Part shown: one piece after another, positions 46,615 to 58,060 of the stretch
How the letters are laid out: each line of letters opens with the position of its first letter
Numbering within the stretch: the stretch's first letter is position 1
Assembly: GCA_014529385.2 (NCBI GenBank)
Contig: CM043958.1
Location: 157,830,793 to 157,894,792 of the forward strand
Source of the DNA: Adiantum capillus-veneris
Lineage: Eukaryota; Streptophyta; Polypodiopsida; Polypodiales; Pteridaceae
DNA: 64,000 nucleotides
Direction: 5' to 3'
Made by a program: the position numbers and the translations under genes
The notes under the pieces: model-generated
Seen by the model: only the letters and a program-made list of their open reading frames with translations
Told to the model about the DNA's origin: nothing
The model's database searches: none

Positions 46615-48181
46615 TCATGTATCTGAGGAGTTCAGAATTTTTTTGACCATTTCCTGGCGCCTATTTTGCGCGTAAGGCAACTCCCTAGTCAAGAGGGACT
46701 GCGCTATGGCATTTGGGTCAGTTGAGTCAATGGAAGCATGAATCCCTATCTGGGCAAGCACTTTACCACGAAAGCCAGTGCCAAACGCTGTGCATACAAG
46801 GGATCTACGCACTAGGAACACTTGATGCGCAGTTTGAGCAATGGTACTCAAACACAAAAACTTGCTCAAAGCTTTTAACGACCAAGTCATAAAATGGGCT
46901 TGGGGAGTAAATTCATTATGGATAATGGCCACATCGCCAGGGGGGAGTTGTCCGAGGTAATGCGCAAGGGAAGCTTGAGGTCCAAAGCCCACCCGCTTGC
47001 CACCCGTCCTTGCAGCAAAATCATCAACATCCACAACATCCTGTCATAAACCGATGAAGGTTGAGAAAAAAGACAACGAAGGATAAAATAGTAACATGAA
47101 AATTAGGATATATTTTACCTCCTGCTCCTTGTCGTCCTCCTCCCTGTTGCCCTTTGCATCCAAGTCAATGCTCCCATGCACCACAGATACAAGCTTTGGA
47201 TCATCAGATGGGAGGTTGCATAATGGCATAGGCATCCTAGCAGCCTCAACCTTGGCTTGCATGGCTTGGAAATCTTCATCAGCCACGTGCAACTGCTCTG
47301 CTGCCAGGACCTCCGCACATACAACTACAATAGTGTCAGCAACAGAGTCCCCATTTGGCAAGAGCTTGCTTTCTAGGGCATCTGGCGTATTGTCTAAGGG
47401 ACATTTGCTGGTGTTGCATAGCACGCTCAAGCATTCATCCATGCGCAGGCCAAATGCTTTTTCCAAATCATGTAGGAACACAAACTCCTCCCCATCCACT
47501 AACACTGAGGAGAAGCGGCTAATTTCTACCTCTGGGATAGCCACATCCGTCAGTGGTAGGGGCACTGGAGTGTCACTAGGGCCAGCCGCAACTATGGATT
47601 TCTCAACCACTTCCTCAAGACCCCTAGGGTACTCGAGCTGGTGTGCTTTTCCTTCCGCTGCAGGGTTCATGGGGATAACCTGCTGCTATTTGGTGTCCTT
47701 GATAAAGGACCCAACTTGAAGGTGTGGTAAGTGGAGCTCCTCCAAATCTGGTTCCTCGCTCACCAAGAAGATAAATGTTGCGAGCCGAGAAAGGTACTCC
47801 ACTTGCGCTTCTTGAGCGCTGACACCCCAGGGGCTTGCTCGTCCAAGTAATGGCCTACATCGGTTGCAATTTCTTGGAATCGTTGCAACCGCTTGGAGAA
47901 TGGGCGATCACCTTTGTGTATATAGCGCAAAAGATCGCAAGGCACCCAGATCCCTGCATGCGGGGGGATACAGAATATTTTATGATGTGCTCCTTCATGA
48001 ACGCAGAAATCTCCTCAAATGCATCCATGTGAAGGGCAACTGTGGCGTCAAGGTCAGGGAGACGAGTAAAAAAGGTGTGGAGGTCCAACTTCCCTTTGTA
48101 TTTGGTGTCCTCGAGGAAGAGGATGAAGCATGACAAAGGGGTGGATGTGGGTACAGATGCAGAGGCTGTGGCAGCATCCAT
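46615..48181 (-). pseudogene. Transposon gene C, unknown protein
   Basis: Minus-strand gene with ATG at 48181 (MDAATASASVPTSTP), a 78-bp intron at 47118-47041 (GTAAAAT..GACAG on the coding strand) and a stop at 46615. The restored length is about 496 residues. Frame breaks: one at a C6 run near 47960 and a one-base loss near 47818. An in-frame TAG lies at 47688-47686. The N-terminal 60 residues are Leu/Asp-rich helices. The middle has an acidic region and the conserved-looking VDGEEFVFLHDLEKAFGL. The C-terminal exon (about 142 codons) includes GFGPQASLAHYLGQLPP and AFGTGFRGKVLAQIGIHAS. No known domain was recognised. It may serve the transposon as an accessory factor. Confidence 0.6.
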
Positions 48182-48300
48182 GTTTAGCTTGGGGTGTGGA
48201 TAGAGAGTGGAGGAGCTCAAGAGTTGCAAAAGTGAAAATAGTGAATGAGTTAGGTGGCCCCCCTTTTATAATGTACCCTTTTTTTAAGACATTAAAAAAA
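48182..48300 (-). promoter_or_regulatory. TATA box and leader of gene C
   Basis: On the minus strand TATAAAAG (48270-48263) lies 82 bp before the ATG at 48181, in CATTATAAAAGGGGGGCC, where TATA and GGCC stand close together as they do upstream of the H3-like gene. The leader is pyrimidine-rich. Confidence 0.6.
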
Positions 48301-48429
48301 AAAAAGCACTTTCACCAAAAAATGATTTCTCATCCCAATGCAAAAAATTATATTCAAAGGCATGATTTGCCGAAGCAAATCATGTTGATTACAGTGGGGA
48401 TCAATATGAAAATTGCAAGAGTTACAAAG

Positions 48430-49770
48430 TTATAAGATCGATAGCATAGTTCCATCTATCCCCCAGTCCTCCTCGACCTTCAATTTGTCTTCCATTCTCT
48501 TCCCAATCTGCGGACATTCATTACAATAAGCATCTAATGATCGACAAACCATGATGTATTGAAAATGTGGTGGAAGGATTCTCACCTTGTGACCTTGTAA
48601 ACGAAATTGTGCTTGTTGAAGGGCCTCAAAACCCATAATAACCAAATGTTCTCGAACATTACTGAGAGTCCAATGCTTGTTCACTTGGACTGCCTCCAAA
48701 GCATCGTTGGGCATCTTCACTGCAATGTCAAAGCTTGCAATAGCGCCGTCTACACTCTGTAAGGGAGTCGACACTCCAAGCTTGCACATCCAACGATCAT
48801 AGTGAAATCGTATGTACAAGGAGGTGCGGGATTTCAAATAGCGCATTCCAATACCTGAAGCTCCAACCTTACAATGGTACCGGTCCCCGTTGTGCATTCC
48901 CTCCACAAAACCCCAGTCCTCTTCTAAAAGCCTTCCTAATTCCTCGTAATGCGCATCTTTACATACAAGCATTGTGGTAGTCTCCACAAATCCAAACTCT
49001 TTAAAAATGTGCACAAAACAATGAATAGGCAAACACCAGCTCAAGCCCACAGACCTAGAAGCTTTAGAGTATTTCAAAGAGTTTTGGATATCCATTATCA
49101 TCTTTTGCTTGAAAGATGCTACCGACCACAAATCTGGGACCGGCCACTCCATACTTAATAAGGAAGTTACTTTGATGGGTTCAAGCGTTCCAAATGCTTG
49201 TGTAGAAGTAGGGACAATATAGGAGTGAGAATAGAAGAAAATCCTTCTTTGAACCAGTTTGGTTGGGCAAAGATGCGGGAACATTATTGCTCCAATATCC
49301 GCATGTATAGCATTGAATGTGCCGGAGAGACTATGTAGTGGCTGCTCCTCCACTAACGTGGATGGAAATATGACTATAAATGCATGACAAATGTTAAGTA
49401 TGAATCCATAATAACATTACACTGTGATTTCACACCTAGCTTTGTATTCTCAAAACATGTACTTACAATGTGTTGGAAATCGAGGTGGTTGTTGCAAGTG
49501 CATGGTTGACATTGAGAAAACATGTTGCACAATGGCTACGGTCCCCTTGTCTTTGCGGTTCTTGAAGCCAAGGAGCTTTCCTTTCCAATGAAGATCCAAG
49601 TTTGCACAATTCCACACACGATGAGGGCCAATAGCAGATGGTTGCATGTATACCCAAGCACCTTTGGTGAACTCTTGTGGCACCCACTCATCATCTACAC
49701 CTCTAGTGTTGTGGCATGCAAGTGCTGTGACCTCATCCTTTGGCCGCCTTTGCGAAGTAGAGTTGGCCAT
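48430..49770 (-). CDS. Transposon gene D, unknown protein, open
   Basis: Two exons, 49770-49467 and 49373-48430, with an intron of 93 bp (GTAAGT..ATTTATAG on the coding strand). The joined length is 1248 bases, 415 codons plus stop, with no frame break: the only gene of the transposon that is open throughout. ATG start MANSTSQRRPKDEV. Residues 35-90 (FTKGAWVYMQP, NLDLHWKGKLLGFKNRKDKG, TVAIVQHV) look like a small beta-barrel of the Tudor/BAH/SH3 kind, but this is a guess. The rest is mixed alpha/beta with many Cys and His (CNECPQIGKRMEDKL near the C-terminus). No known family recognised. A short overlapping upstream open stretch (50054-49695) encodes a repeat-derived peptide. Confidence 0.65.
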
Positions 49771-49866
49771 GGTTGAGCAAAGCAAACTAAGAGGAGGAGA
49801 AGAACCTTGCTTGTTGCTACAATGTAGGTGGGATAAAGTGATATGAGAAAATGGTCAACCCTTGTG

Positions 49867-49962
49867 GCAATGGGAGGAGAAGGTGGACAACCCTTGCTTG
49901 GTGTGGCACTGGGAGGAGAAGGTGGATAAGCCTTGCTTGGTGTGGCAATGGAAGGTGGTAGG
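49867..49962. repeat. 39-bp imperfect tandem repeat in the gene D leader
   Basis: Unit with GGGAGGAGAAGGTGGA followed by CCTTGCTTGGTGTGG, two full copies and parts on both sides, in the 5' region of gene D. Confidence 0.8.
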
Positions 49963-50353
49963 GGAGGAGAGAGGAGCTTCCTTGCTGCAGCAATGGAGAT
50001 GGTGTAAAGAGAGAGAGTGTTGGAGTAGAGGATGAGTGTGATGGTTGCAACCAAGGAGGGGTTGGAAAAGGGGTTCTAGAGAGAGAAAATCCCTTTTTGC
50101 CTAATAACTACTTTTGGGGGAGCTCTGGATAGCAAAAAAAGATTTTTTTTAAGTTTTTAAAAAATTTTGAATTTTAGGGTTTTTGGATGCACGTTTTGAC
50201 TTTTTGAGATCAAAAAATGCTTTTTTGACCATAAAATAGTTTTAGGGGGGTTTTCAGAAGATGAAATTTGAGTTTTGAAATTTTTGAAAAAATTCAAATT
50301 TTTGGGATTTTTTCATAACCGGATCAAAGTTGGAGGTTCCATATGGCCCACCG

Positions 50354-50354
<1 letters not shown>

Positions 50355-50391
<37 letters not shown>
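50355..50391. repeat. Poly-C run of 37 bases
   Basis: 37 consecutive C residues, about 165 bp inside the right end of the transposon. Long G runs on the minus strand can form G-quadruplexes and are prone to sequencing error, so the true length is uncertain. Confidence 0.9.
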
Positions 50392-50410
50392 ACCCCACCT
50401 TCTCACTAGG

Positions 50411-50429
50411 TAAGAGCCCATTTAAAAAG
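50411..50429 (-). promoter_or_regulatory. Subterminal copy of the H3 promoter block
   Basis: On the minus strand CTTTTTAAATGGGCTCTTA, 18 of 19 identical to 44677-44695 before the H3-like gene. Could be a promoter element or a transposase-binding site. Confidence 0.6.
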
Positions 50430-50504
50430 TGTAAGACTACTTTGTCCCCCTACATTTTTGAGGGCATAGAGTGTGTCCACCACCCTCTTCTCATTGGCTG
50501 GCCT

Positions 50505-50557
50505 CTAATTAACCTTAATCCCAAAGGGCCCCTAGAGGGTTCATATTTTTCCTAATG
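50505..50557 (-). repeat. Right terminal inverted repeat (imperfect)
   Basis: Counterpart of 41050-41117. See there. Confidence 0.55.
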
Positions 50558-52150
50558 AATACATCTTTATGCAAAATCCTAGGCATAATTTATATATGCA
50601 TCGTTGTAGATGGGTTAACTTCTTGATATTTTTAATACATGTAACTAGGTGTAGAGCTTGCTAAAAAGGATAATAATAGGCACCCCATGGATTTCATTAT
50701 AACTTCTAGATTGGGATGCTAACACTCTCACAATACACTCTAGAAGGATCTCAAACACTACCTTTTTCTCCTAGTGATTTTTCCTTTATTCAACAACTTC
50801 CAAAAGCCCCTCAATAGAGCAAACAAGTACAATAGTCTTGCATAAGCAATCAAGTAGCCAATAAATGTTTGATACCAAAGCTACACTTGGATACCCAAAC
50901 CTAAACTACAACAACAACCACAATAAAAATAGGAAAAATCTCCTCGAAAGACCGAGATGGTGTAGAGATAGAAGATGAAATAGTACCCAATGGAACAGAC
51001 TGAGATACAAGCTCCTAAAGCCTAATATTTGGCCACAAACAAAGCTAGACCAAGATCAAAGCCACACAAGGAAATGGGTATGAAAGTCAAAGCAAAAGAC
51101 CAACCCTGAACAAGTACCAAGGCTATCCATCAAGGAAAGATTAATCGCATTGCAAGATTTTCTCTTCAAAATTGTAAGACCGTGGGATACTAGCATGATT
51201 TTCTCTACCCATCTACTACTTTGCAGTCCTTAGTTCTAGAGACCCATGAACATGCATGCCTTACATGTGGCACAATGCCTGACCTAGTGTAGATGAGCAT
51301 ACGAGAAAGTATATGTATTTTAAGTCTGGTGGAGTGAAGAAAAAACATTCCAAAAGATACTCATTGAGCACTTTGAGATTTGAGATATCCTTGTCATAGG
51401 TCATGTGTAGAGAGTACTAGGTGCTTTGATGTTGTGTTGGTAGTCATTTGTGAGTTTGACAGTGTGCACATACAGTTTGATATAGTCCACTTTATGCCTA
51501 TTTCTCACAAAGAATTTCTTTGTGCTTGTGTATTGCACTTTGACAGTCACTGGAAGTACCTATCAATTCCATTTTTTCAATGCATGTGTTTTTTTTTTTA
51601 ATTCTCTTGTATGCATATAAAGTGTCACGTAAGTGGCACTTGCATCAGGCGCACTTCTTTTTTCCTCCCAAGCACTCGCCTTGCATGAACATGTACTTAA
51701 ATGCCAAGTGCTCAACCCAAATAAGAACGTATACTAATAGCACTTTTTTCTCATGGGGGTTTTTCCCTTTGGTCATCTAGGTTATGGACGATAGTATCGA
51801 AACAATCACCATATCCTTTTGTACATATTCATTCTACTTTGTATAATGAGAAATCGGGAGCTTGCTAAAGGTGCTCAATGTCAAAAGAATAAGAGTCGGG
51901 ATAAAATTTTGAGTTATGATTTGTCGATAGTAGATATGGCTTCAAGGGTAGAAACAAATATATTCCATCAAGGAGAATGGGAAATAAATGAAAAATTACA
52001 AGGGATGCAAGAGAAGGACTAAAAGATGCGCTAAAGTACCAAACATTGCATAAAGTGGTAGAAGGTGTGCAAAAGTTGGCATTTTTGTAGGTGTACCATG
52101 GTATAAAAAGCTATAAAAATTGTCAAAGCTAAATTTGGTTCAATGTTCCA
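50558..52150. other. No gene seen
   Basis: AT-rich sequence without supported coding regions. Confidence 0.4.
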
Positions 52151-53000
52151 TCACCAAAACCAAGGTGTGGCCATGTTCGTACCGTGGTTCAAGGATTTGA
52201 CCTCAACTTGGAAAGCAAGTCTTGTGCTTGGTTTCAAACTCTATAAGCACCTATTTTAAACAATTTAAAGTTATGATCAAGGCGTTTATAGAGGTGAACG
52301 CCAAGACCCACATCAAGCACAACACACTAACTCAAATCTTGAGTTTTAAGTAGGAATCAAAAGAGAGTGTGTGCAGTGCAATCAATAGACTAAAATCCTA
52401 TATCTTGAGGTGTCAAAGTCATCAAAGGAGCACTAGATCTCTTGCTTCCTAGAGGACCAGACCTTATATATGCACTTATTTGGTAAGCATCACTCTACAC
52501 TTTAAATGAATACTACATTATGCGGATGATTGGAATGTGGAAAGAGATGGTGATGCGGCTAACAAAACCTCTAAAGCCTCAAGTGCACTTCTAGATGCAT
52601 CAACTCAGAAGCTATAAAGGACAAAAATTTGTGGAGGATGTGGCAAGAAACAAGGGTACCCAACTACTATATGAGAAATCAAACCCTCTAGCCAAGAGCA
52701 TATGTTTGCATAATCTGCACAAGTAGCCATCCCATGAGGAGTTTCCAAACATGTATGAATATTGCTCAAGGTGCTAGTGGTATGTTGTGGAGTGAATTAT
52801 GTAGGAGATGGGTAAGCATGACACACAAAATGTCTTCTTTAGGTCACGAGCACTTAATGACCATAGGTGGGGATCATACCAATCACCAACCCAAGGGTGG
52901 AATGATCAAAACGCAGAGGGGGCTCAGTCGTTAACCTACTCTGGTCTAAGGGGCACATCCACCTCTCACTAGATCTATGGCTCTGAGTTACATGGAGGTA
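52150..53000 (+). mobile_element. Decayed gag-like region of a second plus-strand element
   Basis: Plus-strand sequence in several frames. Pieces such as KQFKVMIKAFIEVNAKTHI and INRLKSYILRCQSHQ (52260-52410) fit the helical capsid part of retroelement gag. A Cys-rich CGGCGKKQGYPT near 52640 could be a decayed zinc knuckle. Many stops. Probably the gag of the element whose RT remnant is at 55244-56220. Confidence 0.45.
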
Positions 53001-55243
53001 GTTCGGAAGAAAGGGCAATGAAACCACATATTTGGTTCCTATGGCTAGCTATTATGAAGGGAGTATGATACCACATGTTTTCATGTGGGCAGTGTAGAGA
53101 GACTAGTAGCTTTTATGAATATGCTAGTGATAGTTCTCTAGATGTCATGATCATGAACCCTAGGAGGGCTAGACCTCTGATGCCCCCAAATAACTCAACC
53201 TCGAGTCCCTAGATAAAGTGACACTTGCTTCAAGTGTGGTTGCAACCACTGGATGATGCCCCTATGATAAAGACAATGCCTATCCCAATGTCAATGGCTA
53301 GTAGTTAGAAGATACAGTGGGGAATGTCACATCACCCACTTGAGCCAAAATTTCGCATATAAACCCAAGAAGATAACCCTCCCAGGGCTACCCTAAACCT
53401 AGTGCAAGTATTAGGCTCATTATCTTCCTCACCAAGCTAGAAAGAAGGGAGGTATCCTACAGTGACTTTGAAATCTCTTCTAGATTTGATAGATCAGCTA
53501 AGGAGTTGAGATCATACAATGGGCTAACCCAGATGAAGCAAGTATTACAATAGAATTTTTGCCAAATGAGGTTAAACGCCTCAAGAAGCACAAAAAATGC
53601 ACAAAAAATAATAAACTTGAAGGGTGTTAAAAGACCCAAATAATTCAAAAACAATATGAAATATCTACTTCATGTTGCATATGATTGCACTAAAAATAAA
53701 ATTCAAAGGAAGCAGTGAATCGACTACAAAATGAATGCTACTTTAGCTAAAAGCAACAAAACCTATGCACAAAAATCAGGGCAAAAAATAAACCCAAGGA
53801 GAAGGGTGACAAAAAGGGATCCAAAAATTTGAGACATATAAAAAGGATAAATACAAGCCAACCAAGGTTGATGAGCATAGGGAATACATCAAGCATCAAA
53901 AACAAAACTTAACACTAGATTGGTGACAACACACTTTTATGTCCTTGGACAATATTATGTCCTCTTAACCAAGCCATTTCCTAGAATCATTACAAGAGAT
54001 GCCAATGAGGTCTTAGAGTGTTTGATAGCTTATGAGCTTTAAAAAACTTGGATTTTTTTTTAGCTATGGATTTTAGGTATAGAATTGTCTTTCATAAGCA
54101 CTTTCCAACCTAAACTGTGCCAAAAATCATGTGGTGTTTTTGCACATTTTTCATAAAATTGGCCATAGAACACCCTAAAACACCTCTCATTGAGTTTTAG
54201 GATGTTGCATGGTAGCCTTTGTCATTATACACGTTTTCAAATGTTTCTAATTCATGGATACTCTTATGTATTTGAAGTTTGACCAATTTTTTGGCAATGT
54301 ATATGGAATAGAAATGCAATTTGATTATACATATAGACTCATCACTATATATTGCATATTTCTTGAGTTTTGGGACACCTAATATCCCCAATAGCTAACA
54401 ACACAAAGTTGAAAAAAATACATTTTACAGAAATCAAACTCATTTTGAGGTAGAAATGTATCATGTCAAATATTGCTCACTTCCTTCAATGAACATGGTC
54501 AATTTGTAGCTTAGGTCCAAACCTAAGCATACAATACCAATCTGGCTATAAGTACATACTTTTCAAAGAGATTGAGATGCCCATAATGTGGAAGTTTTTT
54601 CCTTAGTGCAGTTTTTGGGCTTTGTAGTTATGTTTAGAATTGTCAAAGAAAATATGTTTGAATGTTCTTGATGCTTTGTTGGTGTTAATATGAAGGTGAA
54701 ATACCCATGGTATATTGATATAAAACATATACGAGTAAAATTGGGTATACTCATGCAAAAACTGACGATAAGTAAGTAGAATACAAAATAATGATGCTCT
54801 GTGGGCGTTGATATGAAGGTGAATTACCAACATATATTGATATACAACCTATATACAAGTAAATATGGGTCATGCAAACACCGACGATAGGTATGCAGAA
54901 TACAAAAATGAAACTCTTTTATAATTAATTGTATGCACAATAAAAAAATACATGTGGCTATAGAAACCTTATACTTACATTAGGATCCCATTCAAGCTAA
55001 CGAGAAAAATAAATCGGTTGCGTGAAAACTTATCTATGTGGTGTAGCATGGGGTTAATCATGAAAAGATGTTGTTTTAGTCAAATGAAGCTTGTCATGAC
55101 CTAGGAATCAAGAAATATGCATGATAACTATTTTTCCCATGTAGAATGGGTTCTTAGAATCAAGCTCATGTAAGGATGCTTGAAACTTCACACATATACA
55201 AGGAATATTGAATTTTTTTCCAAAACCTTGAAAGGACACTTTT
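53001..55243. other. No gene seen; one tandem duplication
   Basis: No supported coding region. A diverged tandem repeat lies at 54668-54915. Confidence 0.4.
54668..54915. repeat. About 124-bp diverged tandem repeat
   Basis: Two adjacent related copies: GATGCTTTGTTGGTGTTAAT.. from 54668 and GATGCTCTGTGGGCGTTGAT.. from about 54793. Both continue through ATATGAAGGTGAA, ATATTGATAT and CTGACGATA/CCGACGATA to GAATACAAAA. Confidence 0.85.
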
Positions 55244-56220
55244 ATGTCATGTTACGCTACCAAACAAGTGTTAAAGGAGGCTTGGGAGGAGCTAGTAGAG
55301 AGGAGTGCTAGAGAAGTTGATCTATCCTCACATTTTGAATGCTACACTATCAAAGATAGAAAATTTGAGATATCCAAGTGCAAACTAGATAGAGGGGAAT
55401 GCTATAATGGTCGTGAAAATGCAAAACAAGTCAACTTGGTGGGACTAGAGAAGACCTCCAAAATGATCTGGATAGCCACAAATCTTGATGAGGAGGAGGA
55501 ATTTTTTTTTCCTTTATGCTCAATTGATATACAATGTTTTCTCATGGTCCTTTAAGGATTTAAAAGGGGTTGACTCCTCTATCTACTACCAATGTATCAT
55601 TCTTCTCAAGGATGTTGCCAAACCAAGCAACAACATCCCTATACCACAATGAGATGTTCGCTAGGAAAATTGGGGAGGAAATAGATAAGCTTTTGGATAT
55701 TGATTTTATCCACCATGAAATCAAGCATATGGAATGGGTGTCTCCGATTGTGGTAGTCTCAAAGAAGAACATCAAGCTTAGGGTTTGTGTTAATCCCAAG
55801 CAAGTAAATGCCGCCACAAATTTGTGATAACTGCCCTCTTTTTATAATTTAGTACATAATGGAACGAGCAGTAGAAAAAGAATCCTAAAGTCTTCTTCAT
55901 GTATTCTCTATCCATAATCAGGTGATCACCACAAGACCAACACAAAACAATATTTGCCATAGAGTGGGGAATTTTTGCCTATAGAATTATGCCCTTTGGA
56001 CTGACCAATACCCCAACCATTTTCTAGAGGCTCATGTGCCATGCAATTTGAGAAATATCTTTGGGATTTCTTGGAGTATTCATGGATGAATTGTGTGTGC
56101 ATTCTCAAGAGCAAAAAGATCACATCCACCACTTGACCTTCGTATTTGTTTAGTGCCACACTTAAAGATTGTACCTAAACCTAGAGAGGTGTAAATTTGT
56201 GGTCCGGCATGGTAGAACGC
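55244..56220 (+). mobile_element. Decayed Ty3/gypsy reverse transcriptase
   Basis: A lead-in with KMIWIATNLDEEEE (near 55470) is followed, after frame shifts, by the FSWSFKDLKGVDSSI-type segment at 55540-55580 and RT fingers and palm: KIGEEIDKLLDIDFIHHEI, SPIVVVSKKNIKLRVCVN (55740-55800), then AIEWGIFAYRIMPFGLTN (55950-56000), and LGFLGVFMDELCVHSQ near 56090, where the catalytic box is FMDE in place of YVDD/FMDD. RNase H is not seen. Stops and shifts are frequent. Confidence 0.8.
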
Positions 56221-56329
56221 TTGGCCTTATAGTGTTCAAAGTGATATCACTATTGTTTAAAAAAATCTCAATTATTGTGAGCCTTTCCAAGCTAGCCAGC
56301 CAATGAGATGTTCAAGTCTTCATGAGTAG

Positions 56330-56720
56330 TCATAACAGGTTTTTGGTTGTGTGCTATGGTTGTGGATGTACGTAATGGTAAATTGGTTATGGTTGCTAGT
56401 GTTTGGTGCTTGATTGTGTGCTTGATGTCTATTTTCTAGGTCTTGATGGTTTATTTGTGATGCTCATGGGTATGGTTGTGTGCCATGCATCAATTGCTTA
56501 TGCTATGGTTATGGGTGTGTGCTTATGCATGCTTATGGTTGTGTGAGCTTGTTTATATATGCTTATGGTTGTTTTTTCTGCTTATGTATGCTTATGGTTG
56601 TGTTGTGTGCTTAGGGTTACTAGGTATGGTTGTGCGCGGGTGTTCATAAAAGGGCTTTGGTTGTGTGCTATGGATGTGGTGGTAAATAATTGTAAAATAG
56701 TTATGGTTAGTGATGGGTTA
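56330..56720. repeat. TG-rich degenerate minisatellite
   Basis: Irregular repeats of (GC)TTATGGTTGTGTG. The flanking block TTTGGTTGTGTGCTATGG occurs at about 56342 and again at about 56652. Non-coding. Confidence 0.7.
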
Positions 56721-57290
56721 CCAAATGTAGTCATGAGTTTGAATCCGATAGAATGCCATTGTATGGTTTTGAAGATGTTAGAAATCTTATGTTTTATGGA
56801 TACCTTTTTGGTCAATGTAGCTATGGAGATTTTGCACATGGTTGTATGGTTTTGTTCATTGGGTCTATCTATTGTAAGTAGTGATATGGTCATTGTAGCT
56901 TATGCCCAATGAAGAGTAGTTTGTGCATGTATTGGGAAAGTCATATATCACTTGACAAAATTGGGCCACATGATCATGGGATCAGTTTTCCTATTGTAGC
57001 ACTTATAAAGCTTTTGGAGATGATAGGGATCAATGGTAACCTCTTTGGAGCGGCTCCCTCTCATCCATACCTTGGCAAAAGCCACATTAAGAGCATCTTT
57101 AGGTTTATTGGGTTTATGCCTTGTCTTTATAAAAGGAGAGATAGGTCATGCTCTGATTGATCACTCAAGTTTTGTAGCCCACTTACACAATGAGAGATAG
57201 GTCACTTATGTGCAAGAGGAGAGATAGTTCATTCGAGTCTTCTATCATTCCTCTATTGTTGTTGATTGCTCTAGTTTTGTAGCCCGCTTC
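56721..57290. other. No gene seen
   Basis: Open stretches exist on both strands but without motifs. Confidence 0.35.
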
Positions 57291-57299
57291 TTTTCTTGT

Positions 57300-58060
57300 G
57301 CCCAATACTTTGAGAGGGCATGTTGATCTTTTTCTTGTTCCATTCAAACTTTCTTCTAGACTTGAAATCCTTGAACCTTTGGCTTTCTCTTCTTTGGTAG
57401 GTCTTAGGCTTGGTCCATCTTTTCTTTGTTCTTTCCTCTAGCTTGACCTACTCATCTTCTTTGCCACCTTCTTCACCATTGGTAGATTCATTTTCTCTTT
57501 CCTTATCTTCATTTGTGTCTTAATCTAAAGATTATACATGGATGAGCTTCTTGGCCAATCTTGTCCCAATAGGTGGAGCCTTCCTCTACTCGTCATCTTT
57601 TGATTTGCACCACTCATTTTGCTTTGGTGTCAACGATAGGTTATTTTCCATGCCAAGAGCATGGCATGCAATTCGATTCAATTCCCTTGATGTAATTCAC
57701 TTTATCACCTTTGGGGGTGGGAATAGTTTTCAAACTCTCATGAATGTATTTGGAAAAGATGACGTGCTTCCTTGAAATTGTTGTTAGAATGTGGGTGAAG
57801 GTGTTTTCCACTGCATGATTTGGGGTGGTGTATCTTGTTGGGCTTGTTTTTTCAAAGCGGAGATGTTACTGATAGAGCCTATAGGGGATCTCCTTGCTAG
57901 GTATTCAAATTTTTATTGCAAACTTGCTTTTGTGATAGCTTCTATTGTGTACTTTTCTCTTGTTCTCATCAATTCCCCTATAGTTGGTAGCCTCAAAGCT
58001 TGGCCACTACATCTTCTATTATTTTGACTTCTATTTTCTTTGCATTGGTATTAAACACTT
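57300..58060 (-). mobile_element. Antisense coding-like remnant
   Basis: The minus strand reads into Lys/Glu-rich sequence (ERENESTNGEEGGKEDE and RTKKRWTKPKTYQRR near 57500-57380) and upstream into HVIFSKYIHESLKTIPTPKG (near 57760), with several stops. The charged composition resembles the gag-like regions elsewhere in the window. Family not recognised. Confidence 0.3.

Larger units (their letters stand above)
41050..50557. mobile_element. DNA transposon, about 9.5 kb, four genes
   Basis: The left end (41050) and the reverse complement of the right end (50557) both begin CATTA-G-A-AAATATGAACC (18 of 20 identical). Both continue through a GGGCC block and, after an 18-base gap, share GGGATTAAGG(C/T)TAAT. 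Inside are a spliced DDE-type transposase gene (plus), an H3-derived gene (plus), a nested palindrome, and two unknown genes C and D (minus). All spliced genes have short introns of 75-93 bp with GT..AG ends. No clear target duplication was found, so the exact ends are approximate. Several genes are broken, so this copy is probably not autonomous. Superfamily not assigned. Confidence 0.68.

Noticed and set aside
47096-47719. 207-codon Ser-rich open stretch on the plus strand
   Set aside because: Antisense shadow of gene C, whose frame is supported by splice sites and by continuation into the next exon.
49695-50054. 119-codon open stretch with a hydrophobic start, overlapping the gene D start
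   Set aside because: Its repeats come from the 39-bp tandem repeat in the leader; no independent support that it is translated.
41050-50557. The four-gene element as an integrated virus (Polinton-like or giant-virus fragment)
   Set aside because: No capsid, DNA polymerase or packaging ATPase was found; the genes have introns and the transposase is of DDE type with short terminal repeats.
56559-56912. 117-codon open stretch on the plus strand
   Set aside because: Its Val/Cys/Met-rich composition follows from the TG-rich minisatellite; no motif.
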